NCBI RefSeq assembly: GCF_026011715.1
Contig: NZ_BRVM01000014.1
Coordinates: forward strand, 40,673-104,672
Length of the DNA: 64,000 bases
Direction: 5' to 3'
Origin: Cytobacillus sp. NCCP-133
GTDB taxonomy: Bacteria > Bacillota > Bacilli > Bacillales > Cytobacillaceae
The translations under genes were made by a program, and so were the position numbers. This document shows, in pieces, positions 33,579 through 43,043 of the stretch. Positions within the stretch are counted from its first letter, which is position 1. Each line of letters begins with the position of its first letter. The notes under the pieces were generated by a model, which made no database searches, was not told the DNA's origin, and was given only the letters and a program-made list of their open reading frames with translations.

Positions 33579-33716
33579 TTGAAGGGATTTTGCATAACGA
33601 AAACGTGTATGTTATATTCAAAATGAAATTTCATCTAAATTCCTCGTATATCTTCAGTTTTCTTCTTTTATTTCCTGATGGTTTACTATGAAAGGATAAA
33701 GAAAAATTTATAGGAT

Positions 33717-36056
33717 GTGACAACCGAAAGAATGGGTACTGATAAAAACACTGATATATATGAACATCCAGATTATCAAGCTGAAGTGCAGCATTTGGAG
33801 TTCACCAAAGTTTATATAAAAAGCATACTAGAAAGCTCAAAAGGCAGTAGATCAAATTTTAAAGAAAATATAAAACAAGCCTTTGTTGATTTGGACTATC
33901 TGGACAGCAGTTTAAGTTATATCAATATCTTAACGAATGCGAAATTTCTGGAAATGGCCGAAGGTGAACTGGAAAGGCTTGAAAGTATTTTAAACAAGCC
34001 CTATTTCTCCAGAATTAATTTTCAAAGAGATGCAGGCGGCAAAGAAGAGATTCTTTATATTGGAAAAACATCCTTATATGACCGGGAAAATCAAATGCCT
34101 ATTATTGTTGATTGGCGCTCCCCAATAGCAAATGTATATTATGACGGAAGGTTAGGCAGCGTTTCGTATGAGGTGAATGGGGAGGAAAAAGAAGGATATT
34201 TATCCCTTAAAAGGCAATTTAATATTGAAAAAGGCACATTAAAAGATATACGGGACGTTGATTTAACCACACATGATGAGCTGCTGCAGGAATCTTTGGC
34301 TGGAAAGGCAGACAACCGCCTTACGGAGATTGTCTCTACAATTCAAAAAGAACAAAATGATGTTATTCGAGCCTCCTTAGATCACCCCATTATTGTGCAG
34401 GGGGCAGCAGGAAGCGGAAAAACAACGATTGCCCTTCATCGAATCTCCTACTTTTTATATACTGCTGGGGAGAATTTTCAGCCGGATAAGTTGATGATTC
34501 TGGCTCCAAACCGCCTGTTTATTGATTATATCTCTGAGGTTCTTCCTGAGTTAGGTGTAAATCGGATAAAACAGACCACGTTTATCGATTACATGCGGGA
34601 AAGCTTAGGAGGCAAATTGAAGATTGCCTCTCCTGGAAGCAAGCTATTGGCTTTGGTAGGGAATGCAGCAGATTCAGACAAAATTAAATGGGTTTCGGCA
34701 TTGAAAGGGTCTCTTCAATTCAAGGAATTGCTGGATAAGTATATGGCTGACATCGTAAGTGAACTTGCGCCTTCTGAAGATTTCAAGGTTGAAAAATTCA
34801 GGCTGATGAAAGGGGCGAAGCTTAAGAGGCTTTTCCTTAAGGAATATAGATATATGCCTGTATATGCACGCTTAGATAAAATTAAAGCGCTGCTGGCAAA
34901 TCATTTAAAAACAAAAAGAAAAACAATCTTGACCATGCTGGAAGAAAAATATGATGAGGCACTGGAAAGAGCCCTTTATAATATAAAAGATGCAGAAAAA
35001 CGAAAGAAAAAGGTAACATCTCTTATGGATCAAAAAGAGAAGAGAATAGAGAGCATTAAAACAGAAGCGAGAACAGCTGTGAACAGATATATGAAACACT
35101 TTGCCAAAACGGCTGTCTTTACTTTATATAAAGACTTAATGACTTCAAAGGAAAAGCTTCAGAAGTATTCTGGCCTAAGTATGGAAGAGGCTTCCCAGCT
35201 GGCTGCCTATAGCAGCTTTATATTTAAAAAAGGTGTCTATGAGCTGGAAGATCTGGCCCCGCTTTATTATTTAAAATCAAAATTGGTTGGCATTGACCCT
35301 GCATTAAAAATGAAGAGTGTTTTTATAGATGAGGCGCAGGATTACAGTTATTTTCAGTTTGCGGCTATGAAGGAAGGAATGGAAACAGAGCTATTTACAA
35401 TTGTAGGAGACCTAGCACAGGGAATACATGCCTATCGGGGACTAAATAGCTGGGAGCCCTTATTAAACGAGGTTTTTCCTTCTGCAAATTACTATTCATT
35501 GCAGAAAAGCTATCGGACGACAGTTGAAATCATGGAACTCGCCAATGACATATTATCGATCATGAAGGAAGACCTCCCAAAAGTGGAGCCGGTTGTCAGA
35601 CATGGATACAAGCCAGTCTTTTATAAAATGGATCCTGCTGACCGGAAACAGATTGTGGATTATATTGAAAGGGATGTGAGCGATCTTTACAGCCAGGACC
35701 TAAACTCTATTGCTATTATAGGCAGGACAGAGAAAGAATGCGTTGCCTTGGCAGCCATTTTGGAATCGGGCAGCATTAAAACCCAGCTTCTTGATGAATC
35801 CGAGGACATTAAGAAAGGCCATGTTGCGATTGTTCCCTCTTATCTTGCTAAAGGCCTGGAATTTGATGCTGTATTGATGATAAGCCTTAATGAGGAATAT
35901 ACTGAGCAGGAACTGGATATTAAGCTATTGTATGTGGCTATGACCAGGCCGATGCACAGGCTTTATTTGTATGGGAAAGACCCATCAGACTTTTTATTAA
36001 ATAAGTCTGATAAGTCCCATTATAAAATCAGCAGCAGGTTAGGTGCCGAAGTATAA
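33717..36056 (+). CDS. helD: HelD-type RNA polymerase recycling helicase
   Basis: A 779-residue superfamily 1 helicase close in length to B. subtilis HelD (YvgS). The N-terminal coiled-coil arm (residues about 20-90) inserts into RNA polymerase; Walker A is GAAGSGKTTIALHR, Walker B is SVFIDEAQDYSYFQ, and C-terminal UvrD-like motifs are LQKSYRTTVEIMELA and LLYVAMTRPMHRLYL. HelD uses ATP to release stalled polymerase. A GTG start is used with a weak AGGAT upstream; an in-frame ATG at 33732 is possible. It is monocistronic, between usp genes. Confidence 0.92.
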   Translation: MTTERMGTDKNTDIYEHPDYQAEVQHLEFTKVYIKSILESSKGSRSNFKENIKQAFVDLDYLDSSLSYINILTNAKFLEMAEGELERLESILNKPYFSRINFQRDAGGKEEILYIGKTSLYDRENQMPIIVDWRSPIANVYYDGRLGSVSYEVNGEEKEGYLSLKRQFNIEKGTLKDIRDVDLTTHDELLQESLAGKADNRLTEIVSTIQKEQNDVIRASLDHPIIVQGAAGSGKTTIALHRISYFLYTAGENFQPDKLMILAPNRLFIDYISEVLPELGVNRIKQTTFIDYMRESLGGKLKIASPGSKLLALVGNAADSDKIKWVSALKGSLQFKELLDKYMADIVSELAPSEDFKVEKFRLMKGAKLKRLFLKEYRYMPVYARLDKIKALLANHLKTKRKTILTMLEEKYDEALERALYNIKDAEKRKKKVTSLMDQKEKRIESIKTEARTAVNRYMKHFAKTAVFTLYKDLMTSKEKLQKYSGLSMEEASQLAAYSSFIFKKGVYELEDLAPLYYLKSKLVGIDPALKMKSVFIDEAQDYSYFQFAAMKEGMETELFTIVGDLAQGIHAYRGLNSWEPLLNEVFPSANYYSLQKSYRTTVEIMELANDILSIMKEDLPKVEPVVRHGYKPVFYKMDPADRKQIVDYIERDVSDLYSQDLNSIAIIGRTEKECVALAAILESGSIKTQLLDESEDIKKGHVAIVPSYLAKGLEFDAVLMISLNEEYTEQELDIKLLYVAMTRPMHRLYLYGKDPSDFLLNKSDKSHYKISSRLGAEV

Positions 36057-36201
36057 AAGCTGAAATATGGTTTTTTTTTGCACAGCCAAAATATTGTCAT
36101 GAAATTGTCAAGCTATCACTGGAGTTCATATTGTTCATGTATACTTAAAGCACTTAAGATATAAGAGATAAAAACTAAGCGGTGTCTATAGGAGTGAAGT
36201 C

Positions 36202-36621
36202 ATGTTTAAGAAAATTCTATTAGCAGCGGATGGCTCTGATCACTCTGTTCGATCAGCAAAAAAGGCAATTTATCTAGCAGAGCAAAGTCCGGAAACAGAA
36301 ATTACAGTTGTTTATGCAGTAGACGGCCAAACATCAAAAGTGGATATCCTTCATCATTATGATAAAAAAGTGGTAGACGAGTTGAGAAAACGTCGGTTAG
36401 AACCGATTGAAAATCTTTTAATTGAAAAGAATCTCAAATATAAGATGGTGATTTTGCATGGTGAACCTGGACCTGCCATTGTAGATTATGCCAACAAGAG
36501 AGACTTTGATATAGTAGTTGTGGGAAGCCGGGGGCTTAATGCCCTTCAGGAAATGGTACTGGGAAGTGTAAGCCATAAAATAGCGAAAATGGCAAAAGCA
36601 CCTGTTATGATTATCAAGTAA
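36202..36621 (+). CDS. Universal stress protein (UspA), copy 4
   Basis: 139 residues; FKKILLAADGSDHSVRSAKKA and nucleotide-binding GSRGLNALQEMVLGSVSHKIAKM. Closest by eye to copy 1 (TVVYAVDGQTSKVDILHHYDKK versus IVYVIDGASSKEDVLHYSSKE). GGAGTGAAGTC precedes the ATG. It lies downstream of helD behind its own leader and is followed by a terminator and repeat copy R6. Confidence 0.92.
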   Translation: MFKKILLAADGSDHSVRSAKKAIYLAEQSPETEITVVYAVDGQTSKVDILHHYDKKVVDELRKRRLEPIENLLIEKNLKYKMVILHGEPGPAIVDYANKRDFDIVVVGSRGLNALQEMVLGSVSHKIAKMAKAPVMIIK

Positions 36622-36648
36622 GGCGCAGACTTAGTCTGTGCTTTTTTA
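36621..36648 (+). terminator. Terminator after usp4
   Basis: GCGCAGAC / GTCTGTGC (one G-U) with a 3-nt loop, followed by TTTTTT, beginning at the stop codon. Confidence 0.85.
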
Positions 36649-36668
36649 TACTATCAGAATTTATATCC

Positions 36669-36716
36669 CTTTGAACTTAGATAACTATCTAGCTCCAGGC
36701 GCCTTGCGCTTTTCTT
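36669..36716. repeat. Intergenic repeat copy R6 (minimal unit)
   Basis: CTTTGAACTTAGATAACTAT then CTAGCTCCAGGCGCCTTGCG and CTTTTCT. It is nearly identical to R7 at 44.2 kb, differing at four or five positions, and is the shortest complete copy: left module joined directly to right module. Confidence 0.8.
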
Positions 36717-36891
36717 ATACATTTTTACAATTGATCCTGTGAATGTGTGGAAAATGATTCCTTTTAAATGTGCAGAGGTCTATTAAATGTTACAATTAAA
36801 TATGCCAATAAAGCGTTTTCGGCTTTACGGACTCATGATTCTTTTTCATACCATCTAAGAGGTAAAAATATAAATATTAGGAGTTGGATGA

Positions 36892-38556
36892 ATGGCTATA
36901 AAAAAAGAGAATAAAGTTAAGATATTGGCCTTAGGCGGCCTGGGGGAAATCGGAAAGAATACATATGTCATCGAGTATATGGATGAAATGGTTGTAATTG
37001 ACTGCGGCATTAAATTCCCGGACAATGAACTGTTTGGAATCGATTATGTATTGGCTGATTATACGTATCTTAAACAAAACCAACACAAGCTAAAAGGCAT
37101 TTTCATTACCCATGGACATGAAGATCACATCGGAGGAATCCCATTTTTGCTCCGGGATGTGCAAGCACCTATATTCGGGGGGGATTTTGCTCTGGAGCTG
37201 ATTAAGAGCAAGCTGGCGGAGCATCGAATAAAAGGGGCAAAGTTTCAGCAGATTGATAATGAAACGATTATTCAATTTCAGAACTTAAAAGTAAGGTTTT
37301 TCCGTACAACTCATAGTATTGCCGATTCTTTTGGCGTTGTCGTCTCAACACCTGAAGGGAATATTGTCCACACAGGAGATTTCAAATTTGATCTGACGCC
37401 GGTGGGAGCGGTAACTGATTTTCATAAAATTGCAGAAATTAGCCGTGAAGGGGTACTGTGTTTATTATCAGATAGTACGAATAGTGAAGTTCCGGGTTTT
37501 TCATTATCTGAAAAGAAAGTCGCTGACGCCATTGAAGATGTGTTTCAAAATGCCGAGGGCAGAGTCATTTTCGCTACATTTGCGTCTAATATTGACCGCA
37601 TTCAGCAAGTAGTCCAATCTTCCATAAAACATGAGCGGAGAATTGCGGTTGTGGGAAGAAGCATGGAAAAGACTCTTGAAATCGGCAGAAGGCTCGGATA
37701 CATATCAGCTCCTGATAAGGCTTTTATTAGCATAAAGGATATTGGACAGCTGTTAAGCAATGAAGTGACAATCATCTGTACTGGAAGCCAGGGAGAGCCG
37801 ATGGCTGCTTTATCCCGGATTGCGAATGGAAACCACAAGCAAATACAAGTGATTCCCGGCGATAAAATTGTTTTTTCGTCCTCTCCGATTCCTGGAAATG
37901 GAATTAGCATTAGCAGGGTCATGGATAAATTGCTTAGAGCAGGAGCGGAAATTATCCATCATAAAATAAGTGAAGTGCATGCCTCGGGGCATGGAATGCA
38001 GGAAGAACAAAAGCTGATGCTGCGGTTGATCAAACCTCGATACTTTATTCCGATTCATGGAGAGTATAGAATGTTAAAAGAACATGTTCGCTTAGCATCG
38101 GATTGCGGAATTTCAAGCGAAAACTGTTTTATTCTTGATAATGGAGACGTATTGGAATTAACTGCTGAAAGTGCACTAAAAACCGGGACAGTGCCGGCAC
38201 AGCCGGTTTATGTCGATGGAAATGGAATTGGGGATATCGGGAACATTGTCTTGCGTGATCGAAAGGTTCTCTCCGAAGAAGGATTAGTGATCATAACATT
38301 AGTGATTGATAAGAGCGCCAGAAAGATGGCAGCTAGGCCGGCTATTGTAACAAGAGGCTTTGTTTATATTCGGGAGTCTGGGAGCTTGATTAATGATCTT
38401 GAAGACATTGTCAAGGACAAAGTGATAACTGAATTAGCGGAGGGTGTGAAAGACTGGGCACAACTAAAAAGGGAAATCATTGATTCCGCCCAGCCGTATT
38501 TATTTCATAAAACAGGCCGGCGTCCCATGATATTGCCATTTATTATGGATCTATAA
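36892..38556 (+). CDS. Ribonuclease J family protein
   Basis: A 554-residue metallo-beta-lactamase/beta-CASP ribonuclease, length typical of RNase J. The metal-binding HxHxDH motif is intact (THGHEDHIGG), with HTGDFKFD and the beta-CASP motifs FATFASNIDRIQQV and VVGRSMEKTLEIG; the C-terminal HASGHGMQEEQKLML and IPIHGEYRML complete the active site. It looks catalytic like RNase J1 rather than degenerate like J2. Its surroundings (usp4, a broken resolvase) are not the usual rnjA or rnjB contexts, so it may be an extra paralogue. AGGAGTTGG precedes the ATG. Confidence 0.9.
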   Translation: MAIKKENKVKILALGGLGEIGKNTYVIEYMDEMVVIDCGIKFPDNELFGIDYVLADYTYLKQNQHKLKGIFITHGHEDHIGGIPFLLRDVQAPIFGGDFALELIKSKLAEHRIKGAKFQQIDNETIIQFQNLKVRFFRTTHSIADSFGVVVSTPEGNIVHTGDFKFDLTPVGAVTDFHKIAEISREGVLCLLSDSTNSEVPGFSLSEKKVADAIEDVFQNAEGRVIFATFASNIDRIQQVVQSSIKHERRIAVVGRSMEKTLEIGRRLGYISAPDKAFISIKDIGQLLSNEVTIICTGSQGEPMAALSRIANGNHKQIQVIPGDKIVFSSSPIPGNGISISRVMDKLLRAGAEIIHHKISEVHASGHGMQEEQKLMLRLIKPRYFIPIHGEYRMLKEHVRLASDCGISSENCFILDNGDVLELTAESALKTGTVPAQPVYVDGNGIGDIGNIVLRDRKVLSEEGLVIITLVIDKSARKMAARPAIVTRGFVYIRESGSLINDLEDIVKDKVITELAEGVKDWAQLKREIIDSAQPYLFHKTGRRPMILPFIMDL

Positions 38557-38574
38557 TTGGAATAAACCGTTAAG

Positions 38575-38619
38575 AATCCAGCAAAAAAGGACAGGTGAGC
38601 ACCTTTTTGCTGGATTTTT
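38575..38619. terminator. Terminator between the RNase J gene and the resolvase
   Basis: AATCCAGCAAAAAAGG pairs with CCTTTTTGCTGGATT across a short loop that holds a small inner hairpin, followed by TTTT. It serves the rightward RNase J gene. Confidence 0.88.
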
Positions 38620-39159
38620 ATTTTCCAAGATAGCGGTAAAGGGTTGACTTGCTTATCCCTGTTTCAGTTTTAATTTCGGCCAAGCTATATTTCCTGCTTT
38701 GGTACATTGAGATCGCCTTTTTTATATTTGTATCAGGTATTCTTGGCCGCCCAGGCAGTGTTCCTTGTTGTTTTGCTTCGTTGATGCCTTCCTTGGTCTT
38801 TTCGCTCAACATATCCGATTCGAAGTCAGCTATATTTGCAACAATGTCTTTAAAGGAGATTTTTAAGCTTCTGCTTGTATCAATTCCTTCATTAATTGAA
38901 CAAAAATAAGCCCCCTTTTTCTCTATTTCATTTAATAGCTGAGAAAGATGGCGTGCAGAATCTGCAAAAGCAAAGAGCTTGGTACAGCCACTTTGTCTTC
39001 TGGATCAAGGGTCCTGATCATGTTTGCAAGTTTTGTTCTTTGCTTAGCTGAAAAACTTTCCTCACATATTATCTGGTCACACTTCATATTTGTTAGAAGT
39101 ACTTGTTGTTCTTTGCAAAAAGGATCGTTTGAATATGGCCTAGCATATCCAATTAGCAT
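38618..39159 (-). pseudogene. Serine recombinase (resolvase)-like gene with a frameshift
   Basis: On the minus strand a resolvase N-terminus (MLIGYARPYSND at 39159) runs to ...DPEDKVAVPSS and then shifts frame near 38965-38980; the second frame continues FADSARHLSQLLNEIEKKGAYF...NEGIDTS, FESDMLSEKTKEGINEAKQQG and the helix-turn-helix YSLAEIKTETGISKSTLYRYL. One missing base in the TTT/TTTT tract would restore a 180-residue protein. The usual YARVS active-site serine is replaced by YARPYS, so it may have been inactive already. A sequencing error cannot be excluded. Confidence 0.75.
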
Positions 39160-39346
39160 AACCGGCACACTCCTGCCTATCTGAATTCGTATGATTATCA
39201 TACCATATAAATTTTTAATGGTTCCAAAATGGTTCATTTTTAGGACAATCCGTGTTAAAATCTTTTTATCTTTTTATAAACTTTTGCTAAAAATACAAAT
39301 TTTGGATAGAAACAATACACAGACTATTATAGAAAGTAGGGCTGAA

Positions 39347-41305
39347 ATGAAACCAAGCTTCCTCATCAGTCGAAGGATACCTAATAAATTTGCTTTCTTC
39401 TTCTTAATTGCAGTTGTGTTTATTTGGATGAAGACGTACCTGGTTCAATTGACACAATTTAATTTGGGCATTGAGAATTCAATCCAGCAATTTTTGCTGT
39501 TTTTAAATCCGCTGGGGTCATCTCTATTATTTTTAGGTTTAGCGCTTTTTTTTAAGGGGAGACAGAAATTTATCGCTTTGATCTTTTTTGATTTTTTATT
39601 GTCGTTTCTCTTATATGCCAATGTTTTGTACTATCGTTTTTTTAATGATTTTATCACTTTGCCAACTTTAACGCAGACTCAAAACTTTGGGGATGTGAGC
39701 GGAAGCATCGGGACACTTTTAAAACCGGCTGATCTGTTATTTTTTGCAGATGTTATTGTACTTCTGATTTTGATTACAGTCAATTTTAGCAGATTGGAAG
39801 TAAAGAAGATTGCTCCGCGAAAGGTGATGGCCGTCCTGCTGATTGCTATAAGCATTTCGGGCGTAAACCTGGCTATTGCGGAAACAGATCGGCCACAATT
39901 ATTGACAAGAGGATTCGACCGTAATTATATTGTTAAATATTTGGGCATGTACAATTATACAATCTATGACGCTGTCCAAAGCACGAAGGCTTCTGCACAG
40001 AGGGGATTGGCTGACAGCAGTGATATTACAGAGGTCATCAACTTTACAAAATCTAATTATGCAGAACCTAATCCAGTATACTTTGGAGTCGGGAAAGGGA
40101 TGAATGTCATCTATGTGCACATGGAATCAATTCAGAACTTCCTAATAGATTATGAGCTTCATGGCGAAGAGGTAACACCTTTTCTAAACTCCTTAACAGC
40201 TGAAGAAAATACCCTTTACTTTGATAATTTCTTTCATCAAACGGCTCAAGGGAAAACAGCCGATGCAGAATATATGGTAGCAAACTCACTATATGGACTG
40301 CCTCAGGGATCGGCTTTTACTATTAAAGGTTTAAATACTTATCAAGCAGCTCCCGCAATTTTAGGCCAGGAGCAGGGATATACATCCGCTGTATTTCATG
40401 GGAATACGGGCAGCTTTTGGAATCGTGATGAGGTTTATAAATCACTGGGATATGATAAGTTTTACGATTCAAGTTATTATGAATTGAAATCGGAAGACAT
40501 GGCTGACTATGGCTTAATGGATAAACCATTCTTCGAACAATCCATGCCTTATCTGGAAGCATTGCCTCAGCCGTTTTATGCTAATTTTATTACAGTTACC
40601 CATCATTTTCCTTTTAAAATTGATGAAGAAGAAGCAACGATTGACAAACACACAACAGGCAATAAAACTGTAGATAATTACTTTCAGACTGCGAGATATG
40701 CGGATGAAGCGCTCGAACAATTCTTTGCTTATTTAAAGGAAACAGGCTTATATGATAGCTCGATTATTATCATGTATGGTGACCACTATGGCATATCCAA
40801 CAATCACAACGAGGCAATGGCAGAGGTGATTGGAAAAGAAGTTACACCTTATGAAAGTGCTGGCCTGCAAAGGACTCCTTTATTTATCCGGATACCTGGG
40901 ATGGAGGGCGGAGAAAACCATGAGTATGCCGGGCAGATTGATCTCCTTCCTACCCTTTTGCATTTGCTGGGAATCAATACAAAAGAATTTGTGCATTTTG
41001 GAACGGATCTGTTATCTGAACAGCATGATGAACTGGTTCCATTCAGAAACGGAGATTTTGTTAGTCCTGAGATCACTTCTGCTGACGGCAAATTTTACGA
41101 TTCAGCAACCGGGCAATTGCTCGCGGAAGAGCGATTAAAAGAAGCAGAGGAACTTCAGGTAATAGCTGAACAAAAATTGTCATTTTCCGATAAAGTTGTC
41201 AATGGCGATCTCCTGCGGTTCCATAAACCGGAGAATTTTAAACCTGTTGACCGATCGCAATATAACTATAAAAGTCCTGAAAAAGATAAACTTAAGAAGC
41301 AATAA
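39347..41305 (+). CDS. LTA synthase family sulfatase-fold membrane protein
   Basis: A protein of about 652 residues, matching the length of Bacillus LtaS-type lipoteichoic acid synthases (LtaS, YfnI, YqgS). Five N-terminal membrane helices precede an extracellular alkaline-phosphatase-like domain: YVHMESIQNFLID (metal Glu), the catalytic threonine in QGKTADAEYMV, FHGNTGSFWNRD, TVTHHFPF, and IIMYGDHYG with metal ligands. It polymerises or primes glycerol phosphate on a glycolipid. The ATG at 39347 (AGTAGGGCTGAA upstream) is preferred to a longer frame. Which paralogue it is cannot be decided. Confidence 0.9.
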   Translation: MKPSFLISRRIPNKFAFFFLIAVVFIWMKTYLVQLTQFNLGIENSIQQFLLFLNPLGSSLLFLGLALFFKGRQKFIALIFFDFLLSFLLYANVLYYRFFNDFITLPTLTQTQNFGDVSGSIGTLLKPADLLFFADVIVLLILITVNFSRLEVKKIAPRKVMAVLLIAISISGVNLAIAETDRPQLLTRGFDRNYIVKYLGMYNYTIYDAVQSTKASAQRGLADSSDITEVINFTKSNYAEPNPVYFGVGKGMNVIYVHMESIQNFLIDYELHGEEVTPFLNSLTAEENTLYFDNFFHQTAQGKTADAEYMVANSLYGLPQGSAFTIKGLNTYQAAPAILGQEQGYTSAVFHGNTGSFWNRDEVYKSLGYDKFYDSSYYELKSEDMADYGLMDKPFFEQSMPYLEALPQPFYANFITVTHHFPFKIDEEEATIDKHTTGNKTVDNYFQTARYADEALEQFFAYLKETGLYDSSIIIMYGDHYGISNNHNEAMAEVIGKEVTPYESAGLQRTPLFIRIPGMEGGENHEYAGQIDLLPTLLHLLGINTKEFVHFGTDLLSEQHDELVPFRNGDFVSPEITSADGKFYDSATGQLLAEERLKEAEELQVIAEQKLSFSDKVVNGDLLRFHKPENFKPVDRSQYNYKSPEKDKLKKQ

Positions 41306-41312
41306 TATGTAC

Positions 41313-41342
41313 AAAAAAGCGCAGAGCGATTCTGCGCTTTTT
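41313..41342. terminator. Terminator between the LTA synthase and DAACS genes
   Basis: AAAAAGCGCAGA / TCTGCGCTTTTT with a 6-nt loop, followed by CTTT. It serves two convergent genes. Confidence 0.9.
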
Positions 41343-41344
41343 CT

Positions 41345-42535
41345 TTAGCCAGCTTTTACAGCCTGTGGCTGCTCCTTTATGTCTTTTCCGCTTGCTTTGT
41401 CAGACAGTAACGTTAAAGCTCCGTCACCAGTTACGTTGCACGCTGTTCCAAAGCTGTCTTGGGCAAGGTATAAGGCAATCATCAGAGCGATCATAGTTTC
41501 ATTGAAGCCAAGCATGCTTTCAAGCAGCCCAAGTGCCGCCATCACAGCTCCGCCTGGAACCCCCGGTGCAGCAATCATAGTGACGCCAAGCATTAATACA
41601 AATGGCAGAACCTCAGAAAAAGAAGCAGATTGCCCTTGCAGCATCATAACCGCGATGGCACAGCTTACCAGCGTGATTGTACTTCCTGACAGATGGATGG
41701 TTGCAAGTAAAGGAACTGAGAAATCAGCCACTTTTTCACGTGCTCCAAGCTTTTTAACCTGTTTGAGTGTGACAGGTATTGTGGATGCGGAAGATTGGGT
41801 TCCTAGTGCTGTAAAGTATGCAGGCATCATGTTTTTAACAAGTTTAATCGGATTTGTTTTTGCAGCACTTCCTGCAGCTGTATATTGAATAAATAAAAAG
41901 ACAATATGAAGAGCAATAATCATAACAAAGACTTTGGCAAATACAGACATGATGGCGCCAACTTGCCCGCCTTGCGTCATGTTGGCAAAAATCCCGAAAA
42001 TATGAACAGGAAGCAATGGAATAATGACTTTCTCAATTACTTTTTGAATAATATCACGGAAATCATTCATGGCGTTTTGCAGCGTATTTCCTTTAATGGC
42101 CGCTAAACCAAGTCCTAATGTAAATGAAATGAGCAGTGCTGTCATGACGCCCATAACAGGAGGCATGTCCACTTGGAAGAATGGGGTTAGCAACGCTTCT
42201 TCTGGATTCTCAAACTCTTTGAGGCTTTGGTTTTTTAATAGAATGGGGTATAAATAAGTAGCGGTGAAAAATGCAAGCAAGCCTGCCGCTACAGTCGAAC
42301 CATATGCAAAACCCGTTGTGATGCCCAGCAGTTTGCCGGCGCCTTTGCCCATGCTGCCAATCCCGGGTGCGATGAATCCGATAATAATCAACGGAATGGC
42401 AAAGCCGAGAAAGTTTCCGAATAGTCCATTAAACGTTGCGAATAGTTTAATTAACCATTCAGGAGAAAAAGAACCTAGTAAAATACCCAAAGCAATGGCT
42501 AGTATAATCCTTGGGAGTAATCCGAGCTTCTTCAT
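41345..42535 (-). CDS. DAACS-family dicarboxylate/amino acid:cation symporter
   Basis: A 396-residue membrane protein of the GltP/DctA/SstT family. Family signatures: AIPLIIIGFIAPGIGSMG near the N-terminus, FTALGTQSSASTIPVTL (the serine-rich hairpin 1 motif), LSGSTITLVSCAIAVMML, GVPGGAVMAALGLLESM, and the C-terminal AQDSFGTACNVTGDGALTLL substrate/cation site. It imports dicarboxylates or amino acids such as glutamate, aspartate or serine with Na+ or H+. Substrate is not resolved. GGAGG lies 6 bp before the ATG. Confidence 0.92.
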   Translation of the reverse strand: MKKLGLLPRIILAIALGILLGSFSPEWLIKLFATFNGLFGNFLGFAIPLIIIGFIAPGIGSMGKGAGKLLGITTGFAYGSTVAAGLLAFFTATYLYPILLKNQSLKEFENPEEALLTPFFQVDMPPVMGVMTALLISFTLGLGLAAIKGNTLQNAMNDFRDIIQKVIEKVIIPLLPVHIFGIFANMTQGGQVGAIMSVFAKVFVMIIALHIVFLFIQYTAAGSAAKTNPIKLVKNMMPAYFTALGTQSSASTIPVTLKQVKKLGAREKVADFSVPLLATIHLSGSTITLVSCAIAVMMLQGQSASFSEVLPFVLMLGVTMIAAPGVPGGAVMAALGLLESMLGFNETMIALMIALYLAQDSFGTACNVTGDGALTLLSDKASGKDIKEQPQAVKAG

Positions 42536-43039
42536 GTTTGTCCTCCTTATAAAAACAATTGTTTTTGTTAGAAGGATTATATCTTGTTTTAAGTTAAAAG
42601 TTAAGAGTAAATAATGTTGTTATAAAAGTAAAATAATTATATGAATTCTGTCTTTAGATGCTCACACAAAGGATTTTCAGTTAGAAACGCTACTTTATAA
42701 GAGATAAAGCGTTTTTTTAAAATAATAATTAAATCCGAGTTTTAATTTATTTGTGAAAAGGAAGTAATAATAAAAGTGTTTGCAGATTTAAAGGTAAGAA
42801 GAGTTTCCTTTTTAAATCCTTTTACATACATATAGGAATATGGGCGTATGCGCAGAAAAAAATTCCTGAAGAATTGAACATGTAATCACTCCCTTTCTTA
42901 AATTAGAAAATGTTACAATAAAGGGAATCTTGAATTTGCATTTAAAGCAGATTAGAGATGAGAATGATATCAATATCGGAATTGGCACTCGGCTTAGAAA
43001 AACCGGGTTATCCATGATGGAACAATGGAGGTTTCTTTT
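42536..43039. other. Region between the DAACS symporter and ddl
   Basis: Contains the leftward DAACS promoter region, a hairpin with T-run (AAACGCT / AGCGTTT, 42685-42718) that could end a short rightward transcript, a TACAAT -10-like hexamer at 42914 without a clear -35, and a 37-codon TTG-started frame (42930-43043) overlapping the ddl start codon. Confidence 0.5.
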
Positions 43040-43043
43040 ATGA
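42930..43043 (+). CDS. Possible 37-codon leader ORF overlapping ddl
   Basis: A TTG, 5 bp after AAAGGGAA, opens [20 protein letters not shown] then [16 protein letters not shown], ending with TGA inside the ddl ATG (ATGA overlap). The overlap is the arrangement used for translational coupling. I do not recognise the peptide; the frame may be chance. Confidence 0.35.
   Translation: MNLHLKQIRDENDINIGIGTRLRKTGLSMMEQWRFLL

Noticed and set aside
42812..43015. 67-codon minus-strand frame before ddl
   Set aside because: No ribosome binding site, antisense to the ddl leader, hydrophobic chance composition.
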